Assembly (NCBI GenBank): GCA_028023455.1
Contig: JAQFVV010012416.1
Coordinates: 3,579,594 to 3,643,593, forward strand
Length of the DNA stretch: 64,000 nucleotides
Origin: Epiperipatus broadwayi
Taxonomy: Eukaryota > Onychophora > Udeonychophora > Euonychophora > Peripatidae
Direction of reading: 5' to 3'
Shown here: one piece after another, positions 35,021 to 45,730 of the stretch
Layout of the letters: each line of letters begins with the position of its first letter
Position numbering within the stretch: the first letter of the stretch is position 1
The notes under the pieces: model-generated
What the model was told of the DNA's origin: nothing
Databases searched by the model: none
What the model saw: the letters and a program-made list of their open reading frames with translations, nothing else
Made by a program: the position numbers and the translations under genes

Positions 35021-35184
35021 CATCTAATTCTCTTTTTACACAATTTTTTTTTGCACGATTTTGAAATAATGTGAGTTTAAGAGTTATTTAAATAAATTTA
35101 TAATTACAACTTTAAATTATCGTAATATATTTCTAACTATAAGATCTTTCCATTGACTCGTAAATCAAAAGATTTCACAAGTAA

Positions 35185-35415
35185 TAATGGAGTAATAGGA
35201 ATTGTGGACTTAATCAGTGAAGTAATGAATAGCTTCATGCTCTCAGTTCTAACTGCTTCAGCTATTTATATAGAAAGTAGGTTGAAGTAAAGAAGGGTTC
35301 CCCTCTTTTTTTCCAAAGAATAAGCTTGTGGTTAAGACCTGTAGAGGTCCCTACCTTCGTATTTTCAAGCACACATGCTTAAAGGTCTATTGCCTTAGTA
35401 AATATTAATAACATG
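35185..35415 (+). mobile_element. Family F arm nested in the TIR element
   Basis: AATCAGTGAAGTAATGAATA through ACCTGTAGAGGTCCCTAC to GCCTTAGTAAATATTA follows the right arm of the copies at 1.1 and 6.1 kb. No inverted partner is present. Confidence 0.65.
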
Positions 35416-36020
35416 ATCAGTAATAAAAAAAAAAAGGTACTTTGGAATTAGAGTTGCTTTGACATATTCATGATCAGAATAAAGAAACGACATTATTTCC
35501 TGGTAGGCTTTAAAAAAATTACCTTACATTCTCCCAGTAATTCTTAAATTGTCTTAAGTTGTTCTTAAACTTTTTTTTAATTCTAAATAATTTCATGTGA
35601 GTAATATAAAATAATTTATTTTCTTTTTTAGAACATTCTAAATGTTTTTAATTTGACGTTTATTTATAGATTTGTTTCTGATATTGAGTTCATTATAATT
35701 ACATCACAAAACTACACACACACAAAAAAAAATATGTCTGTTATTATCATCTAATTAAAAAAAAAGTTCATATTTTTATTTCTCATTATTTTAAAAATAA
35801 AAATTCCGTTTTCGGGAATATTCCTGCAAACAAGTAATTTTTTTTTGTCCGCAGTGTACCATCTTTGATATTGTTTTGAAAAGGAAGTACCTATTTGGTA
35901 TTGATGCTTTGTTTGTATTACAACATTTGGTTTCAAATAAAAATTATTTGTTGATGTTGATGTTAAAAAAATTTAACTTTGTTTAAATTTAATTGATTAA
36001 TTTGTTTAAATTTATTGTTT

Positions 36021-36605
36021 TCCTGAAGTTTTGTGATGATAGTGTTCTAATTGTATTTTTATATTGGATTATATCCATCATCTAATATGTGTATTGAATG
36101 TCTTTAAAAAAAATTAACTTTATTTATTCCAAATATATTCAACTGTTAGTAATAGCACATCAAACAGGTTAGAATATGCACAATGTTTTGAGAGGTATTA
36201 CTTTCTCCTCTTCTTCAGCTGTTGCTGGCATGACTAGTGACAGTACTAGCATGGGATTTGAATCTGGGTCCTTAAATTCTTGAGTATTGCATTTTAAGGT
36301 AACTCTAACCAACTGGATGTCTCAGTTGGTTAATGTTACCTTAAAATTCAATACTCAAGAATCTAAGGGTCCAGGTTTGAATCCCATGCTAGTACTGTCA
36401 CTGGTGAGACTAGCGACACCTGAAGAAGAGGGGAAAATAATACCTCTCAAAATGTTGTGCATATACTAATCTGTTTATGTGCTATTACTAACAGTTGAAT
36501 GTATATGGAATATTTAAATAAAGTTAAATTTTTCTAAAGACATTCAATACACATATTAGATGATGGAAATTGTCCAATATAAAAATACAACAAGTTTAAA
36601 TTTAT
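36021..36605. mobile_element. Two SINE family 3 copies head-to-head
   Basis: A minus-strand copy (36021-36313) and a plus-strand copy (36316-36605) meet at their tRNA-like heads across CAACTGGATGTCTCAGTTGG. The result is a 580-bp palindrome. The plus copy has the A-box-like TCTCAGTTGGTTAATG and B-box-like CAGGTTTGAATCCC. Its body has CTGAAGA, an AGAGGGGA...CCTCT hairpin and AAAATG where GAAA would be expected, and the tail ATGATGGAAATTGTCCAA. Confidence 0.8.
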
Positions 36606-37255
36606 ATGTATTAATTTTTCCAAAAATCAATAGATGGCAAATTTTAGTAATAGCAATGGCATTCTAATCATGTATATACTTATGTGTTTATTATCAGAAA
36701 GTGATAGTGAATAAAATTTTAGATACTTTTCTATTTTACGTGCAAGCAAGATATCATTCGTATTTTTAATAAATACTAGGGGCCTACAATTTCTCTTTTC
36801 AAATATGTTAGTTGTTAAATTTAAAAAAATAATAAGTTAAATGAAATAAAAGTAATAAATTCTGATAAATTACATGAATAACTATTTTAATTTTTTTTTT
36901 TTACTTATGGCATGGACGTGACAATATACTTTGAACTTTGAAGTTTTTGATGGCTTGCGTAGGGAGACCAATGAGTGTTGTTTCATCGTAAGTTTTTATT
37001 TTCACATGAAATGTATGTTCTTATAACTCATTTTATTTATGTTCAATATATATGAAGTAAAATTTGATAGCACACAAAAAATATAACATTCTAATGAAAT
37101 CTTTCATATGGTTTATTTAATTATTTTCATTGATTTCTTAGGTCCGAACCAATCTCCTTATTTTCCATATATATATAATGTATTTTTTTTTACACAAATT
37201 TCTTTTACATGTAATTTTTGGGAATTAATCTATCATGTAAAATGAGAATTAGATG

Positions 37256-38750
37256 TACAATGAAAATTCTGCAAAACAAAAAATTATTAGAATTAAAAAG
37301 TAATGTATTATCTTAAGAAAACACTGGATCAAAAAATTAAATTACATAATTATGATTTTGGTGATATAGCGCTGTGGAAATCAATCACCCCCCCCCTCAA
37401 TCATTGAATAATGTAGATCAATTCTAATTATTTATAATTATAATTAATAATAAATTTAAAATGCTGGGAAGATTTTAATCTCTAATATATTTATAATATT
37501 TGAAATTTAAAAATGTGTTCAAAATTTTATAATTAGAAGATGTAGACACTTTGTTTGATATATGATTAATAAATCTAGACTAGATAAGAAATAAATAAAA
37601 AAGAATTGTATAAGAATTGAGAAAAAATTAAAAGTATTATAAAAACATAACAGTTAAAAGTGAAAGTAGCTCATAAAAGGCAAAATTTTAAAGAATTTAA
37701 TCTTAACTTTGTGGTTCAATTTACATTTCTTTATATTGATTTTTGATTGTGAAAATAAATTTTAATTCTACAGATAAAGATTTTATATAAAAGCTTATTC
37801 TATCATTAAATGTAATATTTTAATTAGGTATATCATTTTGTTATTTTATGTTTGATTAAAAGATTAAAATAATTGTATTTTTATTCTTTTAAATATTACA
37901 CACAATACAGATATATTATAATCTGTATTATAATCTACATTACTCAGATTATCATAATTTAAATTACTATAATCTACAAAGACTATATATTATATTTTTT
38001 GTTAATGACTGCCTTGAATACTTCAGATAAGCAGTATAAATTAAACCAATATATATACACATGCGAGGGAGCACTCAAAAAACCTAGAATTTTATAATAA
38101 AAAATTGTTTATTTATCTTTCAAAAGGAAAATTTATTCACAAACCACAAGAATCATTTACAAAAGAAAAAGGACATTTACATATCAATCTCAATGGAGAC
38201 CAGTCAACAAAATCAGAGGTTACGCTTGTATACATAGAAAAAACAATTAATTTCATATCAATTACATTAAGAAATTAGTTATCACCAGAAATTGAAGGCA
38301 TATAACTTCTCATTCCAGAAATCATAGTTGTGGCCCATTTACATTAATCTGATCATTTATATCACATATATGATGGTGTTAGTCAATTCAAACACATATA
38401 AGTTTGTTTAATTTACAAACATGTAGACAATGATTAAAAACATATTTGGCCATTTAGTCTATAGAGTTTTATCTTATCAAGTGAAGATCATTTCCAATGT
38501 TTCTGTGTGTATTAATTTAACATTTAAATTTCGAGAGATTAGTCATTATGAGCCATATCTGAAAGCCATACACTTTACTTATAGATCATGAGGTTAACCA
38601 ATCCAATATAGGGATAACATTCATAAAAATTACTTAAAAGCAGGTTTTCATAGAATACCTAAGACTGAAAATTATATGAAATATATCATAGATTCTTTAC
38701 AGTAAACAAATCGGTTACCATTATTTTTAAGTATTATAAAATTTAATTGC
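37256..38750. other. Unassigned DNA, possible mariner terminus
   Basis: A C-run lies at 37388-37395. GAGGGAGCACTCAAAAAACC near 38065 resembles mariner terminal repeats and could belong to the transposase fossil just to the right. No partner end was found. Confidence 0.3.
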
Positions 38751-39480
38751 TTTCTAAGTACTAACCATTTGATGCAATACACTTGTCTAAATATGTTTTT
38801 CATTTTTCAAAATAGTCTGGAAATACTTGCAAAGTGATGCCTTTTAATGCCTGTGGCAGGTTTTTTTTCACTACTTCTAAGTCTGCAAAAAAAAAAAGCC
38901 ACTTTTTCATTCGAGATATTAAATTAAAAAAATCACATGAAATGAGATCAAGCAAATACGGCCGATAGATAAGCTGGGTCATGCTGAATTTAAGTATTTT
39001 ACATTTGTCAAGCATTGGTAGTTTAGCAGTTAGCATAGCTGCCTTCCAAGCAGCTGGCCTGGGTTCGCTTCCCTGTCAATGCCTTTGACATATATAAAAA
39101 AAAGTATTTGACATTTATGGCTTTGAGAGATGACACTCGGTTTGGGCAAAACTTGCATTTTTCTCTTTGCCATAAAATGGGGCATTTATGTTTTACCGCA
39201 TGACATAAATGTTTCAGACCTTGCAGATAAAATGTCTGAACATTACAAACTAAATCTGAGAGAAAAATGCCATTTGTGTCAAAAAAAATACATCAGTGTG
39301 GTCTTGACTTTGGCCTTCACTTGCCACACATTTTAGTGACATGATTAATTTAACATTTCAATTAAACCATTCATAAACTTCTGTTTTTAAGAACTCAGCT
39401 TGACTGTAATCTGTTTCAGGCATTACAACTGTTTTCCCTGTTGTTTCTGTAAATGAAAACAGAATTTTATATTTTTTTGA
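38730..39480 (-). pseudogene. mariner transposase fossil interrupted by a SINE
   Basis: Minus-strand translation, allowing frameshifts, gives EFLKTEVYEWF (family form: QVFEWYKRF), then VFFDTNGI (family form: VFFD.NGIVH). Next are LKHLCHAVKHKCPILWQREKCKF (family form: L...LR.AI..KRP.LW) and, beyond the SINE, RPYLLDLISCDFFNL (family form: PYSPDLAPCDFFLF). It ends with VFPDYFEK and YLDKCIASNG (family form: FE.W..R..KCI...G). The third catalytic aspartate (in LLDL) survives. The HDNARPH block with the second one is lost. Stops and shifts make it dead. The terminal repeats were not delimited. Confidence 0.8.
39007..39101 (+). mobile_element. SINE family A inserted in the mariner fossil
   Basis: It starts GTCAAGCATTGGTAG, has A-box-like TAGTTTAGCAGTTAGC and B-box-like GGGTTCGCTTCC, and ends in an A-run. 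The target duplication AAGTATTTTACATTT (38992-39006) and AAGTATTTGACATTT (39102-39116) is 15 bp with one mismatch. This fixes both ends of the family: about 95 bp, 5' end GTCAAGC, 3' poly(A). It shows LINE-mediated insertion after the mariner copy was in place. Confidence 0.92.
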
Positions 39481-40249
39481 ACATTTCAGTCATTACAAAA
39501 GTTGCCAAATATACAAAATGTACTTTAGAAAAAAATATGCTGTGTAGCAACACAATTTCATACAAAAATGTCATTTGGCAGATTGATGCACAAGGGATCC
39601 TGCAAAAAGTATATAACAGCAGAAGCATATACTACAACAGGCATGCAAACCAGAGAAATGATTCCAGTTATTTTGGGGTACCCCTTCATATGGTGGTCTA
39701 AAAATTTGTTATGATGCCATTTTATTTGTGTCACATGATATATTGCTTTCACTATTCTGTTGAAGTGTTAAATATTTTAGAAAAATTTAAACATTACTTA
39801 TTCTAATAGTTAAATGTATTTGGAAAAGTATAAATAAAGATTTTAAAATCTTGAATCTATCATTATTCCAAACAGTAGTTACTAAGATTCATATGTAAAA
39901 CTTAAGTCTTAATATCCTTAATGAAATATAAACACAATATACAATTTAAAAAAAACAATAGCAGATTTAGATTACTACAGGTTAATGTTCACGGAAATTT
40001 TAAAAAATAGCAATTTTTAGTAAAAGCAATTATTTTGAATAATGACAACATTCAAATGTTTAATTTATATTTATGACAAATTCCAATTATTAGTATTTTT
40101 TTGGCATTAAATCAGTAAGAATATAAAAATGTGATATTCCTTTAAGTGAGTGCTGTAAACAGATTTTATTGCTCTAGCAGTGGCTGGCACTTTTAAAAAC
40201 TGTGATCTCTGATGTTAACCAAAAATTTCTATTGTAACATAATATTAAA
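39481..40249. other. Unassigned spacer
   Basis: Nothing beyond chance frames on both strands was recognised. Confidence 0.5.
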
Positions 40250-40452
40250 TCACTGAAACATCACATGATCACTTTTTGTGCATACACAATCTGTTAAAAT
40301 AGTAGGAATTCACTCCATACAGCAATGCCATCCAGTGCAATTCATAGTAATCTATGGACGCTAGAGGATGCTAGAAACATTCTAGCATCCATTGATTGTT
40401 ATGGTCTGCATTAGGTGACACTACTGTATGGAGTAAGTTGCTACTGTTATAA
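40250..40452. mobile_element. Miniature family E foldback
   Basis: ACTCCATACAGCAATGCCAT and the mirrored GACACTACTGTATGGAGT are the terminal arms. The centre is GGACGCTAGAGGATGCTAG and CTAGCATCCATTG. The hammerhead segment present in larger copies is deleted. The left flank (AACATCACATGATCAC) is shared with copies at 30.4 and 55.7 kb. Confidence 0.75.
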
Positions 40453-41560
40453 TATTAAAAGAAAAGATTGAAGTCTGCATTTCTCCATACTGTAATGTGC
40501 AAAAATTCAAGAAACAGTCTGAATTAATATTTATTTATTTCATTTTTGAGTGATATTAAAGTGAAAACTAAGATTAAATTTTTTATTTATTAATTTTTTT
40601 GTAATTATATTTGTTTTCAACATTATTTATGTTTTGATATTGTTGCACTGTAAATACATTTCATTGTCATGTTTAATTGTGTGACATTTTTATTTTTTAA
40701 CTTTGAAATAAAGAATTTCAAATAAAGAGACATGCTGGAATCTGGAATCACAGTGTTTTTACAAAGCTTTAGTAAATAAAGCACACATTGTAATATGAAT
40801 TCAACCAAAAGAATACAAAATAATTTACAATAAAAAAAGCTTAAGTTGCTCAAAAGGTTATGTGACTGCTATATTATAGCGTAATAAGAGATAATATAGC
40901 CTAACATCCATATATATATAGAATGCATATATAAATATATATATATTGTGAGTTAATGTTGTATTTAATAAATATTAAGGTTACACATATATTTGTATAA
41001 TATTATTGATAGTATTAATGTTTTGTAAATAACAAAGTTATGTATTTATATAATAAAATAAAAGATATTATTTAGGTCTTCAAGCATTTAACAAATAAAG
41101 TAAAGACATGCTTCAATAATGTTATCCTTACTTAATAAAATTATTAAAGTAGCATCTGACCATATATGGTAAATTTTGGATCAAGGTCAAACTGTGTACG
41201 CTATTCCAGCCATTTAAATGTTGAACATTTGAACTAGTCCTTGTATGAGTACATTGGTTTAAAATCAGACCATATATAGGATAAATGTTGGGCAATCCAG
41301 AAAAAAATAGAAAATTAAAAATTATATAAAGTCTCCCCCCCCCTCCAAACCATGGGTTAATTAATTAGAGACTCCTGTTTCTGGAAGTATTGAAATCAGA
41401 ACTAGGGTGTCTTTACAAGTTGCCTTGCCTTTTACCATTTTGTATGCCTTTGTGATACTACTTATTGTATATGTAAATATGTTATTAGTCTAACTCATCT
41501 CTCTCTTGTTATTCAATATATAATTGATACTATTCAATTCACAACTCCCAAGCAGCAAAA
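40453..41560. other. Unassigned spacer
   Basis: AT-rich, with a CT/C-run at 41334-41345. Nothing else. Confidence 0.5.
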
Positions 41561-41567
41561 CAAATGG

Positions 41568-41620
41568 TTATGGCTGCATATAGTTGTTCATGCCTGGCAT
41601 AGCAGTGGCATTCAATATAC
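41568..41620 (-). CDS. Candidate terminal coding exon (weak)
   Basis: On the minus strand a pyrimidine-rich acceptor (GCACTTTCTTCTACAG) is followed by a frame reading ILNATAMPGMNNYMQP and a stop at 41568-41570. The peptide is less biased than chance AT-rich frames, and local G+C is raised. Against this, it is only about 17 codons long, no upstream exon was identified, and no clear AATAAA follows closely. The family is not recognised. Confidence 0.25.
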
Positions 41621-42199
41621 CTGTAGAAGAAAGTGCACAACATTTTTGTCTACTTGTTTGAATTGAGATTACCTCTGAACTGTGCAAAACAGCACAGGGT
41701 AACAACAATTTATTGAAAGGATAAAAATAATTGATAAAAATTATATATTATCAAACATTTTAAAATTGCATTTTTTTAATTTAATCTCATCTTAAAAAAT
41801 TCAACTATTTAAAAAACTTGATAATAACATAAAATAACATTCAGAAAGAAAAACAAAATGATTTTATATAATTCTACTAATTCATATAACAGTATTAAAG
41901 TTTACTAAATTATCATTTAAATTAAGTGTCCTTATAAAACAAGTTCTAATACAAAAGCATAGTAAAGTAGTAGTATTTATTACTGAGTAAAAATATCTTA
42001 TAACTATTGGACAAAATAAAATAACAGGTTGTTATAACCAAAGGAAAACAAAGACATGAACATAACAAATGACAACATTGTGGAGTCTAGTGCAGTATTA
42101 AATTGCTATTAAAAAACACAGGTTAGTGCAACAACATAGGTAGATTGCTGTTGTTAATTTTTGAAATTAAAATGCAGAGGAGCAATACTCAGGTAACAT
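41621..42199. other. Unassigned spacer
   Basis: Nothing recognised. Confidence 0.5.
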
Positions 42200-42605
42200 G
42201 AAAAATAGGTAATTGAAATGGAGGTAACTATACTTCCTACTGAGTTATGGAAATGTCAACAACTACAAAAAGATAGAATATATAGTTCTTATCTACTTCT
42301 TCCTCCTCCCTCAATATTTTGCTTTTTTTCATATTTCAATATAAACTTTATTAACACTTCTTTTTAACACGTTAAGCAAATATTTTTTATTTATTTATAA
42401 CGGTATAATTTTTTGTTGTAGATCTGAAGAAGGCTGCTAGGACAGTCGAAATTGTTATAAATAAAAAAAAAATATTTGCTTAAAGTGTTAAAGGAGTGTT
42501 GATGAAGTTTATATTGAAAAAGATAGAATCCTATCTTTTTGTAGTTGTTGTAAAACCTTCCCATAAGTCAGTAGGAGTGGCAATTACTTCTGTTTCAATT
42601 ACTTA
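42200..42605. mobile_element. 400-bp foldback with hammerhead-like core in its loop
   Basis: The outer arms (about 42205-42285 and 42525-42605) share CAACTACAAAAAGATAGAAT and GTAATTGAAA...CTACTGA(G/C)TTATGG in inverted form. The inner arms (42334-42405 and 42452-42520) include TTAAGCAAATATTTTTT. The loop holds the CTGAAGA...GAAA core. A piece of the same outer arm occurs at about 62655-62700 and perhaps, degraded, near 53081. Confidence 0.75.
42424..42461 (+). ncRNA. Hammerhead-like core in hairpin loop
   Basis: CTGAAGA (42424-42430), an unpaired A, GGCTG-CTAGGA-CAGTC (five pairs, one wobble), GAAA (42448-42451), then T-TGTT-A and TA. This gives a one- or two-pair helix III and a UA step. 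Immediate helix I pairing is poor. The extra A after CTGAAGA departs from the consensus. Confidence 0.4.
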
Positions 42606-43290
42606 TATTTAAGTTCAGATTATTTATTATTCCATAGAAGATAGATAAATCAATAATAAACTTCAAAACTATATTATAAAATATGACTTCAAGATAATGG
42701 GGATTCTTCTCCTCTGCATTTTATTCAACAAGTTTACGAACACAGGAAATAACCTGGCATGTGCATTTCCTCTTCAATCCGTTCTCATCTGTTTCCTCCC
42801 AAAAAATGTATTTAGAACTTTCCTATGAAAAGGCATAGTTTAGGAAATTAATTATAATCAAAATGTTGAAGCGTTAGTAACTAATACATAGGAAACTCTT
42901 TAACAGCAATAAGGTGTAATTTAACTAATAGATAGGAAACTCTTTAACATAAAAAAAAAATAGTTTATTAAAATACTGACTTAAGTTTAAACATTAAATT
43001 CAATTATGTTTTAAATAAAAATGGAAAAAGGAAGTAGATTTATAAAAACTTAATCTTTTAAGGCTGCAAAAATCAATGTTCTTTTTTTTTAAAAAAAAAA
43101 AAAACAACAAAACATGTTATAGCATGACATGCAATTTTAAATTTATAAAATACAGCACAGATTTCACACATCACATTTTATACAAATAATATATTTTATA
43201 AAACTTAATAAAATTAAAAGTTTAACAAATAATAACTAAATAAAAAAAATTATATATAAAAACTATATTGCTAATTATTATTTTTATACA
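42606..43290. other. Unassigned spacer
   Basis: An imperfect direct repeat with AATAGATAGGAAACTCTTTA near 42925 resembles AATACATAGGAAACTCTTTA near 42883. Nothing else. Confidence 0.4.
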
Positions 43291-43292
43291 AA

Positions 43293-43397
43293 ATTTTTTT
43301 TTTCATGTGTCAAATGAACAGCCGAGAAGCGAACCCGCTAACCCAGGACAACTGCTTATAAGGTAGCTGTGCTGACCACTCGGCTACCAACGCTTGA
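43293..43397 (-). mobile_element. SINE family A, best-preserved copy
   Basis: The minus strand reads GTCAAGCGTTGGTAGCCGAG, TGGTCAGCACAGC, then the B-box GCGGGTTCGCTTC and a short tail ending ACATGAAAAAAAAA. The TRGCCGAGTGG A-box and GGTTCG B-box are close to the serine/leucine tRNA pattern, suggesting the parent tRNA class. Confidence 0.88.
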
Positions 43398-44530
43398 CAC
43401 AAATATATATATACTGAACATCGTTTGAATAGACTTATCACTAACGTTGATTTTCACATAAAGTAACAATAAGTTTTTATTAAACAATTAAAAATAAACT
43501 ATTTGCTGTTATTTTATAGTATATATTACATAAATTCTTTATCTAAGAGCAGAGGCAATCAGATAAAAATCAAATAATACCAATTTTTAATGATAATCTG
43601 TTGAACAGTTTAATATAATTTATTCTACCATCATGATATTTAGACTATTAAGATTTTTACATAATTTAAGATTAAAAATAAGCAATGTATATACCAAATA
43701 TCTATTTATATACTGCTATATGATATGCAAATTAACTAGTCATTACATTTGTATTAAAGTCTAAACACATGTCATGTGGAGATTGTTTGATTTTTGCATC
43801 TTTAAATTTGATAAATATTTTTTTAATAAATTCACTTAAACCATGAAATAGTATTTAAATCTATACATCTAAAATGACTATTCTAAAATAAATCGTGTTT
43901 TAAAAAATAGCAAGTAAATTGTTGTCTATTGCTGATAATTAGGAATTATCACGTTATCATAACATCTGATACCTAGTTTGTCTGTGCTCTTGAGGATCAA
44001 TTCAACATACATACTTATTTAAATGTCAACTGTCATAAAAAAAAATGTTAACAATTTGAATTCTGTTAATAATAGTAATTATAAAAAGTTCCAATATTTT
44101 TATGATATAAAATGACATGAGAAAATATTTCAAAAATTGTTCCTTCTTTCTTTTTTAAATTTAGTTCAGATTCAAAATTATTATTATATAAAGTAATTTT
44201 GAAATTTGTTTATTATTAAATTAATATATCATGAGCAAAATCAAATTGAACAACTTTTATGCATGTTATATCACATACTAATGTTTTGATTAGCAAGATC
44301 CAAACTTCAAAGAATTTTCAGAAATATGCCTGAAAATTAAAATAAAAACCAAAAATAAATAAATCAAAACATACCAGATATATATTTTACAAAAATAGAC
44401 AAATAAACATGTTTTTCAAAAATTTTTCCAAAAATTTTAAAAATCTTAAATGTGTTTTATAAAGTAAAGTTTCTATTTAAAATTTTTAAAAATTATAAAA
44501 TTAAGTTTAAAATATATATATATATTCAAT
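43398..44530. other. Unassigned spacer
   Basis: AT-rich DNA; nothing recognised. Confidence 0.5.
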
Positions 44531-44537
44531 AATATAC

Positions 44538-44543
44538 TTTATT
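44538..44543 (-). terminator. AATAAA polyadenylation signal candidate
   Basis: On the minus strand TACAATAAAGTATATT lies about 195 nt downstream of the stop codon of the 44738-45010 frame. The hexamer is common in AT-rich DNA, so this only supports the gene if the exon is real. Confidence 0.3.
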
Positions 44544-44737
44544 GTACAAAATTAGATTACATGAATTTGTTGTTTACCAAAAATTACATTGTACATGGTT
44601 TAAAACTATATGGCTTTGGAACAAACAGAAAAATTGTTAAAAAAAAAATATGTAAAAACAACAACAACAACAAAAAAATTAATGATTGTTCTTGTTACAG
44701 AAAAATCATAATTTGTTTTCTGAGGTTATGTTTTGTC

Positions 44738-45010
44738 TCAGGTTTTTAATAGTGACCATGTAGCAGCAAATATATCTGGGTGTGCAATTTTGCTATCTCT
44801 GGCCTTCAGTTGTTCGAGCTTATTAGAGAATGTGGCTGGGTGCTTTGTGGTATTGTCTCCAAGGTAGAAAATACATCTGGTGCACCAGAAACTATATAAA
44901 CAAAAAGTTTCTGCATGAGCTGCTGGTATTGAGCCTTTACTGAGTGTCTCTATTAGGTTATCAAGTGTGATGTTATTTTGTCTATATGTGTTAATCATAA
45001 TTACCTGCAT
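44738..45010 (-). CDS. Candidate terminal coding exon, unknown protein
   Basis: A 90-codon frame has balanced composition and clearly higher G+C than its flanks. The predicted peptide includes NNITLDNLIETLSKGSIPAA, YSFWCTRCIFYLGDN and FSNKLEQLKARDSKIAHPDI and ends in WSLLKT. Upstream on the minus strand an ATGCAG followed by GTAATTATG could be either the start codon or a splice acceptor. The pyrimidine tract is weak. An AATAAA follows the stop after about 195 nt. I do not recognise the family. It could be a host 3' exon or a fragment of an unfamiliar mobile element. Confidence 0.4.
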   Translation of the reverse strand: MQVIMINTYRQNNITLDNLIETLSKGSIPAAHAETFCLYSFWCTRCIFYLGDNTTKHPATFSNKLEQLKARDSKIAHPDIFAATWSLLKT

Positions 45011-45507
45011 TTTTATATACTTTGGTGACTTTTAATTTGCTTTTTATTTTTACTTATTGTTTTAGACAAATTTTTTGATACATTTTTGAAGTTTGTACTT
45101 TGATAAAAATTATATTAAATAATCAAAATGTTTATGTCTGGATATAATATTTTAAAATAAAAGTTCATATTAAATTTTTGCACTAAATTAGTTGATTAAT
45201 AAACAAGTTTTCAAAAGAACAAAAGGATGCTATATTTTATACATTAATATATGCAAAAAAAGATATTTTAAAAACATTTTTTTACTTCATAAATATTTGT
45301 TATTTCATTTTATTCTGTGAAACATCTTTGGAAAAATAACCTTATTTACAAATGAGGGTGATATTTCACAAAAACATAATGAAACAATTAGTATTTTAAA
45401 CCATTAATTAAAGCAATAAAGTATTAAGGTATTTTTTTCTCATAACAATTAAGTATTCAAGAAACCTATACAATAACATTAAATAATACAAAAACTCTGT
45501 CACATAA
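45011..45507. other. Unassigned spacer
   Basis: Nothing recognised. Confidence 0.5.
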
Positions 45508-45730
45508 TGAAAATTATTCTTCACATATAAAGCGTTATAAACAGAGTAGCCCAAATTCAAAAAACATTAATCATAAAAAACAATTTGCCAAGTACTGTCG
45601 ATACTGTATACCAGAATCATGGCAACATATTGGAACTAAATAAAAGCGCTTGGCAAATTGTTTTTTATGATTAATATTTTTTGAATTTTGGCTACTCTAT
45701 TTATCAAGCATTATATGTGAAAAATAATTT
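45508..45730. mobile_element. Foldback element with ~80-bp arms
   Basis: 45508-45592 and 45643-45730 are inverted repeats, from TTATTCTTCACATATAA to ACAATTTGCCAAG and its mirror CTTGGCAAATTGT. The loop is about 50 bp. No coding capacity. Confidence 0.8.

Larger units (their letters stand above)
35021..37255. mobile_element. pogo/mariner-like TIR element with nested insertions
   Basis: Both ends read TA then CATCTAATTCTC going inward (left 35019-35032; right, minus strand, 37257-37244). This gives 12-bp perfect inverted repeats and a TA target duplication. The next bases (TTTTTACACAA and ATTTTACATGA) and a GCACGATTTTGAAAT word match the element at 21.3 kb. The 2.2-kb span contains a family F arm and a head-to-head SINE pair. 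No transposase was recognised. Confidence 0.65.
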
